The translations under genes and the position numbers were made by a program. Below are positions 33,001 through 45,000 of a DNA stretch of 64,000 nt, piece after piece. Source of the stretch: Undaria pinnatifida (taxonomy: Eukaryota > Sar > Phaeophyceae > Laminariales > Alariaceae); contig JABAKD010000002.1 of assembly GCA_012845835.1 (NCBI GenBank), forward strand, positions 5,888,106 through 5,952,105, given 5' to 3'. A model generated the notes under the pieces. It saw only the letters and a program-made list of their open reading frames with translations. It was not told the DNA's origin and ran no database searches. Within the stretch, counting starts at the first letter, position 1. The number at the start of each line of letters is the position of its first letter.

Positions 33001-36000
33001 GAGTTCGTCAACCCACACCGGAACCCCGTTCACTTTTAACAAGTATTGGAAAAGAAGAATAACAATCGCTTTGGTTTATGCAAAAAATGCTCAGTGGTGG
33101 AGTTCACGTACGCCCGAACACGCTCACCTTGCTTCCTCTGCTGCCTGGCATCGACTTCGACGTCTTCCGGCCGACACCAGAAGCACCGCTACGGCCTTTC
33201 TTTTTTGTCTTCGAGGGTGGCGTCGACTGCCTCCTCTTCCGCGTACCGCGGGAGGCATCCGACGGGCCTCCACCGTTACCTAAAAGGCGACGCAGGGTGG
33301 TACCCAAACCCAGGCCGCTTGGTTCTGTTGCCGGTGTTCCGCTCTTGGTTCTGTTTTCGCCCTTTCCCGTCTTTCTGCTGTTGGATGTCTGCTTGACCTT
33401 GTCCGATTTGAACAACCCTGCGTACCATGATGCGACGGTGCCCGCAAATCCCCTGGGCTTCTGGTTTTTCCTGGCGGGTGGCTTTTTTGTTGCCATCTAG
33501 GAAGAAAGGAAGGGAGAAAAGGAGGGGCAGCGGGCGCTATGGTGGTGGTGATGTCGTTCGGTAGTATTTGTTTGTGACGGTCTGGTTGTTTGTTGCTCAT
33601 GCTCGGTGCTTCCGAAAGAAACATTCCCTTTCCCTCAATCTTCCTCTTCCTCCTCCCCTACTCACCCTCCGTAGGTCAGCTTCGGGCACTCCTGATGCCC
33701 GGAGGAGACGCGCCCCAGGCGTTTCTGAGGACTTGAAGGCCACCGTGAACGTGCCGTCATCGTCTTTTGACATCACCTGCATTCATGCACACGTATACGG
33801 TTGACACACATGGTTGACCCAGATAGTGGACCCCGAGTCGTAGATAAAAATATCGTGAAACATTTTTTTTTGTTTGTTGGGACCAAGACGGTATCGTTGT
33901 TAACGTAAAAGATAAATTCCGTGTCGTTGACAGAACACGACATTCGCATGATACAGTTTTTAGCCGTTTTCCATATACACGAGAAATACCTTATATTGAC
34001 TGTGATTGAATTTTGTTTCGGCCCCCTAAGGGAAGGACAGTCGTTCAAGAGGTTTATAATATGGCGGGTTTCTTCGTATGTACCACAGGAAGGTGCGTAT
34101 ACATGCGTAAGGCGTTGGTTAGTGGGGCGGGTATCGGTAAGCATCGCAAGCAGACAGCATCCCCCCCTCCCGTCCTTTTCGCCTCGCCGACCGCGCCGAC
34201 CGCAGGGAAAGAAAAAACACCATGGTGACGCTCCATTAAAACATATAGATGTGACAACCCACTGCGCCTAAGCTTTTTTCCGGCGCAAAAATCCTGGAAG
34301 TAGTCTTGTCGCCAAAGCCAGTCAATATAAACCGCTGCGCGACTGAGCTCCCACCAACACACCACTCCCTAAACAACTGCCTTCTCGCCGAAATGAGCCA
34401 CCACAAAACGAACACAGGGCAACCTCAAACCAAAGCGCTTCGCCCTCCTGGCGCAACCCGTTGGACAAACCCTAAAAACATTTTTCGAGTTTTACTCCCA
34501 CCGCAGGCGCTATGCACTGCATGCGGGAAGACGACCCCTTTGAGCCCACCCCCCCCCGCCCCCCTTGTACTAATTTCACGTACGCCACCCCCCCTCCAAC
34601 GGGTTACCTGTGGCAAAGGCACGCACGTACGGAGAGCTGCACCGTTGTACTTACATTGCTCCTGCACACTCTTCCTACATAGCCGTCTTACCATCGCGCT
34701 CGCCATTGCTTTGGTCGGGTTTTTACATGGGTATAAAAGCGGGTTTCTACTGCTGTCGAAATCACCAAATGGTTTTACAGCATTGCTGTCGCCTTTTTGT
34801 GCGAGAGTCGAAACTCCGTCCCTTTACAAAACTGCAACCAACGCGTTGCTGATATACCACTTGAAGCATGACACTTACTTGTGGGATAAGTTTTGCAGCA
34901 CAAGAGATGCCCCCGTTGAAGGAGACCGTAGTGCGTGGCCCCTTGTATACCGACGTACCTTAAAAAATTCGACCCCTACTTGAAACATTTCCAGCCGCCT
35001 ATGGCCTTTTCAATAAGGGAACCGTGAGGTTGCCCGTTTTAACGCGAGACCTCGTCTTGGGTGTCATGTCCAATATACGTGACGAGGTCCTCCATAGCGG
35101 GGAAAATGTTGGGGAGACGTTCGAGGTTCCTAATATACCTTCTTCACGGGGTTTTGGGCACGGTGCGTGGCGACAAAAAACTAAGGATGATTGCGATATT
35201 TTCAAAGCGTCTACGGGTATCGCGTGAGCGTTCAGCAGGACCACGAGTAGGATCATGCTGCGCCCGTCCGGCATGAGTCTTTGCGCTGTTGTCGTTCGGA
35301 CCCCCAATTTGTCATCGCCAAGAACACCTGTGCCCGACGCCATAGTCGTCAACTTTCGTCGTTGATATTTCAATTTGAAGAATGAAAGCATTATTAATGG
35401 GCCGCCTACTATTTATAATAATTAGTACAATAAATAATGCCGCCCGTCCATGGCGTTACCTCGGCAGGTACCCACTCGGCTTTTCCGGCCCGCGTTTCCA
35501 TCCGGAACTGTATGGCGTCGCCGGGCCTGAAGGCTTTCCTCCGGGACATCTCCCGCAGGTGCTGTCGATACCAGGAAGGCGGCGGCGGTGGTGAAGCGGA
35601 GAGTGGGGGTTTAGCGTACGGTATAGGCCCAGGAACAAGGAATGCACCTTACCCAAACAAGTTTTTATATAAAACAGAATTAACAATTACATGTTGGAGA
35701 TACACAACGCATGCTATCGAAGATACACAACGTCCAATGTATTTTAGGTATAGTTGTTAAACTCAGTAAGGAGCCGCAAGTAGCGGGTGCGAAGGATTGT
35801 CTGGCGAAAAGGTTTAGTAATACACCCAAACAATCGTAGCACACGCGCGTCAAAGCCTCACCAAAAAAGAAAAGGGGAGTGAGAAAGAAACGGAATTGCA
35901 TCGAAGTTGGATAGCCCCTTCGTTGAGGAAACTGTGCCTGGTCAATAATACTTAAGCTAACCCAGTTTTGCCCCTGTTGGCGTCAGCTATGGATAGAAGT

Positions 36001-39000
36001 AGGAAATCGTTTGCGGACGTATTTTCTGAAATTCGGTTGGAGTGCTAAAAGCCAAACTCGTTTGGATGCCGCTCATATTTTCCGATTACATCGGTTTGTA
36101 CAATAATGGGGGCGTGTTCATGAAGGTTTGCACATTTCGTGTTGTAGTTTGACCGAAATCAATGACATGATAGATTAGACCCGGTAGTGAAAATTGGGGG
36201 CGTAGACTTGGTCCCTAGGTACCGTTACTGCCGTTACTACCGCGGGCTGACTCGTGTGATGGCGGATCCATCCCGTGTGATGGTGGTTCCATCCCGTGAG
36301 ATGGCGGATCCATCCCGTGTGATGGCGGGTCTATCCCTTGTGATGGCGGATCCATCCCGTGTGATGGCGGATCTACCCCGTGCGATGACGCATCCCGTGT
36401 GATGGCGGGTCTGTCCCGTGTGATGGCGGTGGTTATTCTGAGACTAAACGCAACGAAACCTGAATCTTTCCTTGCTACCTTTAAAGGCATACGGAGTAAG
36501 AGAGGTTGCCGTTTATCAGGGATCCCCGCACCGTTACAACCTCTTGCCCCCCCCTGTCGCATGTGCAGCCAACTCCTTCACTTGGGTAGAGACCTCTGTA
36601 GGCCCCGCCCAAAAAGCTTATATTTTTGACAACAATAGAAGTGTGTGGCAAACCGATGAACGACATCATGTCCTCGAGGTACAAGAAGAAAAAAGAAGAA
36701 ATGTTTATTTCGATTTCCGGCTTACATTGCGTTAAGGCGCCACATAATTCAGAAACATAAACGACTAAACGTACGATTAATACGTCTATTGTAGAACGAC
36801 TACTTACCCGGAATAGTTCGTCATAATTGACGCCGTCGTCGTCCACGTCTTCCTTCGATGTCACGCGGAAGACGTCGATCGCCTGCTCGTCGGTTACCTC
36901 TGCCAGCAGCAAAATCACAATCAAGCTGTTCAATTGTAGTTCCGTCTTCGTTTATTTGTGCTTTTTGGGAACGTCAGAGGGAAAAGCATGTCCACCAAAA
37001 AGTCACAAACTGCAGACTAGCCCCTCACACGAGAAGTGGCCAGGGCCCATCACTCCACGGGAGTTCACAATAAACGATCTAAAAAAAAACAACGTATATG
37101 AATGCAGCGCATCTCGGTACGAAAGACGCTTGCTACGGTAGCGGCACACCGTTGTTTCGTTTTTTTTTTCTGAATGACGGGGTTCCTTAACCCAAAATTG
37201 CCGGAATTCCAATATACGACATTTTTTGCACGATTCACGTTGTGTACCTAGCTAGCTAGGCTATGGGACTTTTCATCCCGTGTAGCTTTTTGTTTTCCTG
37301 CTATTTTGATTTCAGGAGAGGTCTTAAGCTCCCGAATTGAGGAAGCTTACAAATATTGTGGTGAACCTCGACCGTAGCACGCGCCAAACCAAATAAAAAC
37401 CTGGGCTGCTGAGGGTAATGGAATATGTTTGAACTGCAACATCAAGAGGCGCGCGACACGAGCGCAGCGTGGTGAACGACGGCTACTACTGCTGCAATGC
37501 TGGTGCTGCTACACGCTGGTCCGAGGTACGTGAGGATATTTGCAACAGCCGTGACATTAGGTAGTTGGACATACGCGGACAAACCAGACGCGTGCTAATG
37601 TACAGGGAGGACTTCGGCGCCCAATATGTTGGTTATATAGAGCCACCCATTGACTACTAAGCCACGTTTTCTTTTAATAGCGTCGGCTCTCATTGGGTCT
37701 TGAGCTAGCGGCGAGACTCGCACTGACGGCACATCCTTTGTTGACGAAACGAAGGCGGTAGCAAGGGCAGGTACCCCGTTTTCATCAAGCGGGATGGTAT
37801 GGTGATATTGTGATATACACCGTTTTTCACAGGCGGGGCTACGCTATCATACTATCATACTCGCACGAGTGACTCCGTATCCCACGTACGAAAACCCGTC
37901 AGGCGATTTGTTTGGCGCAGCTTAGCTGACCAGCCCATCGGTGTCCGTGCCGTATCCATCAAAACAGCCGAAAGCATAAACGACCGCCAGGAACAGGGGC
38001 GTCCGTCCCCCGGTTCACCCCGATCCACTTCAAAGACGGCCCCAAGAGGAACCCCCATACGGTGGCTTTCATCCTTTCACTACCGGGGTCTCGCCAGTAG
38101 CACGAGTGGTTTGCACGAGTGACTCGGTACCTCACGGGCCGAACGTCTTGAGGCTTTTCGTTCGGCGCAGCGTGTTCCGTCGCGGAGACTTGTCGCATAA
38201 TGACGATACCGCGAACTCTTAAGGCCGCCAAGGAGCAAGGGAGTCACTCGCGCGACTGACGCCGAACCACTGGAAAAAATGCACACAAAGCGAGGTCCCG
38301 CCCTGCTGTATCCAGGACCAGTTCTGCAACACTGTACAGCACAATACACTGAGATAGTGATTCAACACTAGTCTACGGATTTTAATAGGAAAAAACATTA
38401 AACCAGTATTGAAACTCTACGGATTTTAATAGGAAAAACATTAAACCAGTATTGAAACCGACGAATGTCACAACCCATGGCCAATCGAATGAAACCCAGG
38501 AAAAAAAAGTTTACAACGAAAAAACGAATGGCATCAAAAGGTACCCCTTGAAGTCAACTTGTTATGTTTGTACGCGATGATAGAATAACAGAGTGCTGTA
38601 ATTAGGTGGTGACCTTACATCGCAGACCGGTAGTTTTGGCGATGGCATGTGTACCGGCGTTTTTCTTCGATCCTATTTGCTGAACGCCTACTGCTGTCGT
38701 AATAAGATAATAATAAAAAATACAGTATCTCACTCCTCAGACAAGAACTAAAGGTGACAGCATCATTACGCGTACACGTATACGTTTCAGATACATACCA
38801 AGGAAAGTTCGCACGCTTACCTGGAGCTAAGTCGGCGATGGCGTCGACGAAGCCGTCCTCGCCAAGGATCCGGTAATTCCCAGAATCCTGAGCTTCAAAG
38901 GCGGCAAAGTACGCCTCCTCCCCCTCTTCTTGCAAAACCTAGGGTGGCAACACGGTGAAACAAACGCATTTTGCCATTGTCCCACAGCAGCGCCAAATAT

Positions 39001-42000
39001 CCTCCACACACAGCGTCAAATACAGTACTACCCCCCCTTCCCTCCCCTAAAACAGAAGTGGGGCGCAGTTCACAGGGGGCGTTATTCTCTGGTCACCGTA
39101 AAACCGCTCTTGATGGCATCTAGATTTTGAATCTATGGACTGCGGACCTTAAAGCACAGTCCACAACCTATTTGTGTGTGTGTGTTTTTTGTGTTCTAGC
39201 GTTGAAATGGTTGAGGTCAGGTGCTCAATGGACCACAACTTCACGTTAATCGGTTAATACCTATATCGTCGTTTTGCCCCCTGCGGATTCAACTCTGCAC
39301 CCTGCTCCTACTTCCTAGGTGCGCGGAAGGCTAGGGTTGGGTCTACTAGGTGCGCGGAAGGCTACGGTTGGGTCTAGGGTTATTATTAGTGGAATACCGT
39401 ATGGACTTCAGCTCCGACCTGCAGTCCGTGGAGCGTATGTAGACTATTTGGTTACTCTCATTGCTCTTCTGTTGTCGGAGTTGTAGTCTGCAAGACAAAC
39501 CATACTGAAAAAGTATATTGAGGCGCGTCGGCCGGCCGACCCAACGCAGTAGCGCGGACTGCCGCCGGGATGGGAGGGGGTGGGGGTGCCCTGTATGAGA
39601 CAAGGTACCCTAGGGGGTAGCTGGGTTCGGGCCGAACGGTTTCTCTACTGCGGCATTCGCAACCGAGGACACTTCGTACCCGATTTTATCTTTGTAATCG
39701 CGCCTGCCCGTGTTTCCTGGGTCAATAGTTGTACACCTAGGCCGTGGGATCGCCCATGGATGTCAGACGCGTGCTACGATAGAGTTAGCAGTTTTCGTCT
39801 GAGCTGGTTTCTGAATGACGGGGCTTAACTGACCAATGCTACCAGAGGGGGTGTCCCGTTTTTGTTTTCTTCAGTGGCCCCGAGTCACTCGCGCGAGTGA
39901 CCCCCGACTCCTGTGCGGTCTCAAATCTTGGGGGTGCTATTCGAATTTCGCGACACGAGTCCGCGTTGCAAGAGTCAGCCACGCTGCTCTAAGTAATCCT
40001 GTGCAGTCGTTTCGTCGGTGAGGTACACAAACTCACCCCTGCGACTGGCTCAATTCCCGTGGTGCCCCCCTACCGTATCCTTTTACTTTGGCGTGATTCT
40101 CGACGTGTACCTAGGCGATGCGATTTTTCATCCGGTTTGCAGTTTTTTTTTTATCTCCGAAAGAGGTTCTCGGGGAGAGGTCTTTAGCTCCCGACGTGAA
40201 GAACCTTTTTCAACAAAAAAGAAAGTGGTGTGTGCACCTCTATCGTTGTACGCGTGGTTACCTCAACCATGTTTAGCGACGTCGGACTTTTGGTCAGGCA
40301 TGGAGCATCTAAAGAGAGAATCGGGAACCGAAACCGAGGAAACCGAGGTGCACGCCTACCGTAGCAAGCGTCGAGATGAATCACCCCGACGACAAGCAGT
40401 TTCGGACGCGCGCGCGGGAAAGAAAACGCATGACCTGCGTGTATTACCGTAACACCGCGCGCATAGAAACACTCAGCATCGGCCGCACGCCAACGCAATT
40501 TCCAGCATGCCCAATGATGAGGTGCGTGGATGAAGGCAGGGCAAGGGGCGTACATACCTCAGAAAGATGTACAAGAACGACTTTGGCTCTTTCGAGCAGT
40601 CCCTCCGCCTGACTCCCGTTCCGGTCCTCGTCCTGGCCCTCCTCCTCCTCCTGGCCCTCCTCTTCCTTCTGGCCCTCCTCCTCCTCAGCCGTCGAAGATC
40701 CTTTACTTTTTTGCTGGCCACTGTCATCGTCATCGTCGTCGTTTTCATCATCGATATTCTTGGGTGGCAGTAGTGTCGGCGGTGGTGGCGTGCTTTTCTT
40801 CCGGGGGCGAGAGCCCCTACCATCCGACCTCCGCCGCAGTTGCTGCTGCAGCTGCGGCTGCGACTGCTGCTGCTTCTCCTGCTTTTGCTGCTGCTGAGTC
40901 GCTGCTAGAGCCGGGCGGTAGCCGCTCTCCCGAAGGAAATCACCATACCGTACCCTTCCCCTCACCGTCCACTTCCTGTACAACGCTTTTCGGTCTGCTC
41001 GTGTTAGCTTTTCTTCCTCTCCTCCCGCTCCCCCCGCAGCCCCCGCCCCCCCCAATATCGCCCCTGTGCGCCCCCCGGCAAAGTTCCCACCGCTGCCGCC
41101 GTCGTCAACGTCCGCGTCGAACACACGCAGGCACTGCGAGAAGGCCTTGACCGGTATTGTTCCGGTTCGGCCAGGGTCTTGATGGAGTAACAAGGATTCG
41201 AGCGTTGCGCCGTGTTGCGATACGATGCGCGTCATGATGTCCTCGGCGCGAGCTAGGGAACATGGGTCGACAGGTCCTGTGGGATGGTATAGGGGTAGGA
41301 CGGGTGGGTGGGTGGGCTGTTGTGGGTGGTGGGTTTGTCGGGGTACAGCCATCCCACGGTGGGCGGGGTGCAGCAGATTCTGAGACTTTTCTGGTCTCCT
41401 AACACGAGGAAACATGATTTGTGGTCCAAATTGTACCCGGAACATGTTTTGGCAATGCATTCTTCCTCGTGAATGCGACCAACACTTCTGTGCCCTAGTC
41501 CTAAATATTTGACGAAACTCGTGTGTAGGTATCAGGCTAACACGGTAATTCCTCGCTTGAGGCAGCTCAACCAGCCAGGAACGTTTTGGTTGCCAACAAG
41601 CAACCACTACCGAGAGATGATTCATGACTCAATCGAATATGAGAGAGCAGGGGGGAAGTATGGGACAGCTGCAAAGCTCTTTGCGATAGAACAAGCAGCA
41701 GCAGCTGCAGCAGCAGCCGCCGCCGCTGCAGTAGCAGCAGCGGTGGCGAATGCGGCGGCGACGGTGACATAGACAGCAACGGCAATCGCAGCAACAATAT
41801 GAGCAACGGCAGACCAAGGCTACGGCATGATGTTAGTGGGGGGGATATGTTATTGATGAACTTATGATGATGCTATGATATACCCCCTTTTACACTACCG
41901 GCTGAGCTACTCGCACGAGTGAATCTTGATACACTCCTCGTGGAAATAAATACGTTCAGGTTATTTTGATTACGCGGCGCAGCTTACCATCCCCTTGTTT

Positions 42001-45000
42001 TTTTTCCCCTAGGCTATCCCACATCACGAACGTTAACCGAACTACAAAAACTTGAGACAGCAAAGGGGGTGTTACTCCGCTCGCACGAGTGACACCGACC
42101 CACATTGCGAAAAAAGGCCACAAAAAGTGCTCCCCCTTCCACCGTAGCCCAGGTCGGCAGCAATGATCATGTGGCCATCCAGCTCGGGCTGCTAGTTACG
42201 GGAACCACACGTTTAGTGTCTAGACTGGGCTATACGTTTCGACGCAGAAAATTACACGGGGGAACTGAGAGCGATCTATGCTTGTTTTGTCTCGGATATA
42301 AATCATCCCGCCTCCCCTCGAAAAAGAGTAAATCATCCTCGGCGCGACGCCACGGCAGAGGTGGTCCTTCCTTCTTGCAAAACAAATAAGATATCCAGGG
42401 TGAAGGAACTACCCTTGTATTTTTGAAGCAAAACTAGAACTAACGACAGCTCATTCGACCATGGGGCTCCTCATCAGATCATCCTCTTCAATGAATATAT
42501 TGAAGGTCAGCATTGGGAGTTTTGGGTATAGCAGATGCCTGTGTCTCCCTAAGCGAGGACCCCAGGAGAAAAAAAGAGCACCTGGCTAGAGACCCTTTTG
42601 ATGTCGACCATTTTTCGGGTTCATAAATAGCCCTGAATGGCAGCCCAGCAAAACCGAAACTTGGTGCACACACGCGATACTCTTGGTGGGGAGTTCCAGA
42701 AAAAACGATTTACACACGGTAGTTCGATGATGTAATAGCTACTCTCTGGCGAAGAGACAAATCAGCAAGGGAATCAGAGGAGCAGCCAGCACACACCCCC
42801 ACCGTGGCCTGCGTCATACCTTCGCTGAAAATGGAATAGTTGCGGGCCGTGCCCCGGCGACCTCCCACTCCTCCCACATGGGGAGTAGTCTCCGACAAGG
42901 ACTTGGCGCGCTTTTGTTTGTTAGTATTCGTGGCACCACCAGCGCATTAATGGGCAATAAATGACGTGGCATAAATTAAAAGGGGAAAGTGACGGCAAAG
43001 GTGGTGAGAAGGAGGCGAGGGGGGGTGAGGGGACGGGAGGAAGGTAAAAGGCGGATAGGGGGGGGATGGGAAACGGAGAGAGGCATGCGGTCACGAAGGG
43101 CTTACCTTCACGGGGCACACAAATGGGACGGTGGTCCCGTCATAGGTTTGGGTGCGATGCCCTCAGCACCAATTCAGGGCCAGCTCAGCCCTCTCGTGAG
43201 CAGCAGCTCCAACGAGGCCCTGTTCGGAGATCCTAAACCCGAACGTGTCCGGCCGGATCTTCCAGGGGGCCGGAGTGCTTCACTGCTACGCCACTTGGCA
43301 GAGCTAGCAAGCAATTGCAGTTAGGCCCCGGAACATATTAAGGTAAAACGGACGTTAATACCCCCATTTTTACAATCGGTCCTGAGCTGCTCGCACCAGA
43401 GCGACTCTGTACCTCTTACGGACAAATTTTTTTATTTGAGGCGAGATTCGTTTATGGCGCAGAGTAGCTTATCATTCCACGTTGCGGGGTCATGTACCCA
43501 AATTAAAACGCCACGAAAGGTTTATGAACCCGCGCAAAGGAATAGGGGGCGTCACCTGCGCGAGTGACCCCTATCCACTGCAAATATGGGCCTCGAAGGT
43601 GACTCCCCTGCCGTAGCCACTGTGTATTCAAAATATTTAAAAAAAATATATATATTTTCGTGTTATTTATATGTATATCGTTGGTGGTGATTTGTAGTAC
43701 ACCCCCCTTTCCGTGATGATGGGGTCGAAATACCTCTAACCCTAACCCTAACGATATCCCTAACTGACCCTGATCCTGACGCTGATCCTCACGCCGAAAC
43801 CAAACCCCAAAACGGGTTAGGAATGTGGCCTCGCCTTGTTCAAGTTATGTTTTGAAACTTCAAAAGCTTGCATCACTGTTTTTCTACCGTTGGAGGGCTA
43901 CCTTTGACGCACTCACACTAACAAAAAGAAGGAAGCATGCTTTTTCGAAAAAAGGTTTGCCTATAATATACGGCCGGACAGAGCGTTACACCTGACGCTG
44001 CACTTTCGACCAGGATACAGGGCTGCTGCGCACCACGTGTCTTTTTTTTTTTTTTTTTTTTTTCATCCTCCGGCGCGGATGGAGAAAAAAAAGCTTTAGC
44101 TCACCACGCTTCCACGTATTTTCATACGCGTCGCACCACGTGTCATGCGTTATTTGTTTGCGCGTCAAGTGCGTTGTTTAGCGTTCGTGATTTTCGTTTA
44201 TTATGTTTTCCCGTGCTTGTGCAGTGCGTTTTGTTCTTTGGCTGCTTGAGGTGCTTTTATCGCGTTCGGGTTGAGGCATTGACATGGAGAGAGGTTGCAG
44301 TTTGGGGCAGAAACGATTCTGAATGACGAGGCTCCATAACCAAAATTCGTCCGACTTTAACTCTTGTTTTGAAACATTTTTCGTCGTGTGCCGCTCAAGA
44401 CTGTTGGTCGAGCCGCACGTTCACATCGTTCAACTTCAAGGTTTGCGTGTGAGGCATGTATGTATGTATGTATGTATGTATGTATGTATGTATGTATGTA
44501 TGTATGTATGTATGTATGTATGTATGTATGTATGTATGTATGTATGTATGTATGTATGTATGTATGTATGTGTATGTATGTATGTATGTATGTATGTATG
44601 TATGTATGTATGTATGTATGTATGTATGTATGTATGTATGTATGTATGTATGTATGTATGTATGTATGTTGTATGTAGTATGTATGTATGTTATGTATGT
44701 ATGTATGTATGTATGTATGTATGTATGTATGTATGTATGTATGTATGTATGTATGTATGTATGTATGTATGTATGTATGTATGTATGTATGTATGTATGT
44801 ATGTATGTATGTATGTATGTATGTATGTATGTATGTATGTATGTATGTATGTATGTATGTATGTATGTATGTATGTATGTATGTATGTATGTATGTATGT
44901 ATGTATGTATGTATGTATGTATGTATGTATGTATGTATGTATGTATGTATGTATGTATGTATGTATGTATGTATGTATGTATGTATGTATGTATGTATGT

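Larger units (their letters stand above)
30754..33127 (-). other. Gene 2 intron 13
   Basis: It carries a complete family A element (30984-31250), a family B element (31381-31681), a degraded family A piece (32150-32337) and three decayed copies of the exon 13 donor region (32415-33020). Confidence 0.6.
35562..36807 (-). other. Gene 2 intron 10
   Basis: It contains a 21 bp minisatellite (36254-36430) and a family A remnant (36610-36800) that abuts exon 10. The rest is unremarkable. Confidence 0.6.
36900..38820 (-). other. Gene 2 intron 9
   Basis: It contains a family A element (37125-37385), two family B pieces (37836-38050, 38095-38290) and a 44 bp duplication (38373-38458). No other feature was seen. 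Confidence 0.6.
38939..40557 (-). other. Gene 2 intron 8
   Basis: The main content is the nested family A/B element at 39766-40256. A 30 bp doublet CTAGGTGCGCGGAAGGCTA lies at 39318-39378. A further CACCGTAGCAAGCGTC-type end near 40345-40375 may be another family A fragment. Confidence 0.6.
41253..42819 (-). other. Gene 2 intron 7
   Basis: It holds an opposite-strand coding-like fragment with a poly-Ala end (41521-41772) and a family B element (41868-42153). Nothing else was recognised. Confidence 0.6.

Noticed and set aside
34306..34983. 225-codon + strand ORF
   Set aside because: Pro/Leu/Thr-rich composition, no motif, several frames open in the same area. It lies in gene 2 intron 11.
43106..43161. 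Possible gene 2 exon (TQTYDGTTVPFVCPVK) with a strong GTAAGC donor
   Set aside because: It needs two leading bases while exon 6 ends in phase 0 and exon 7 starts in phase 0. Its acceptor is poor.
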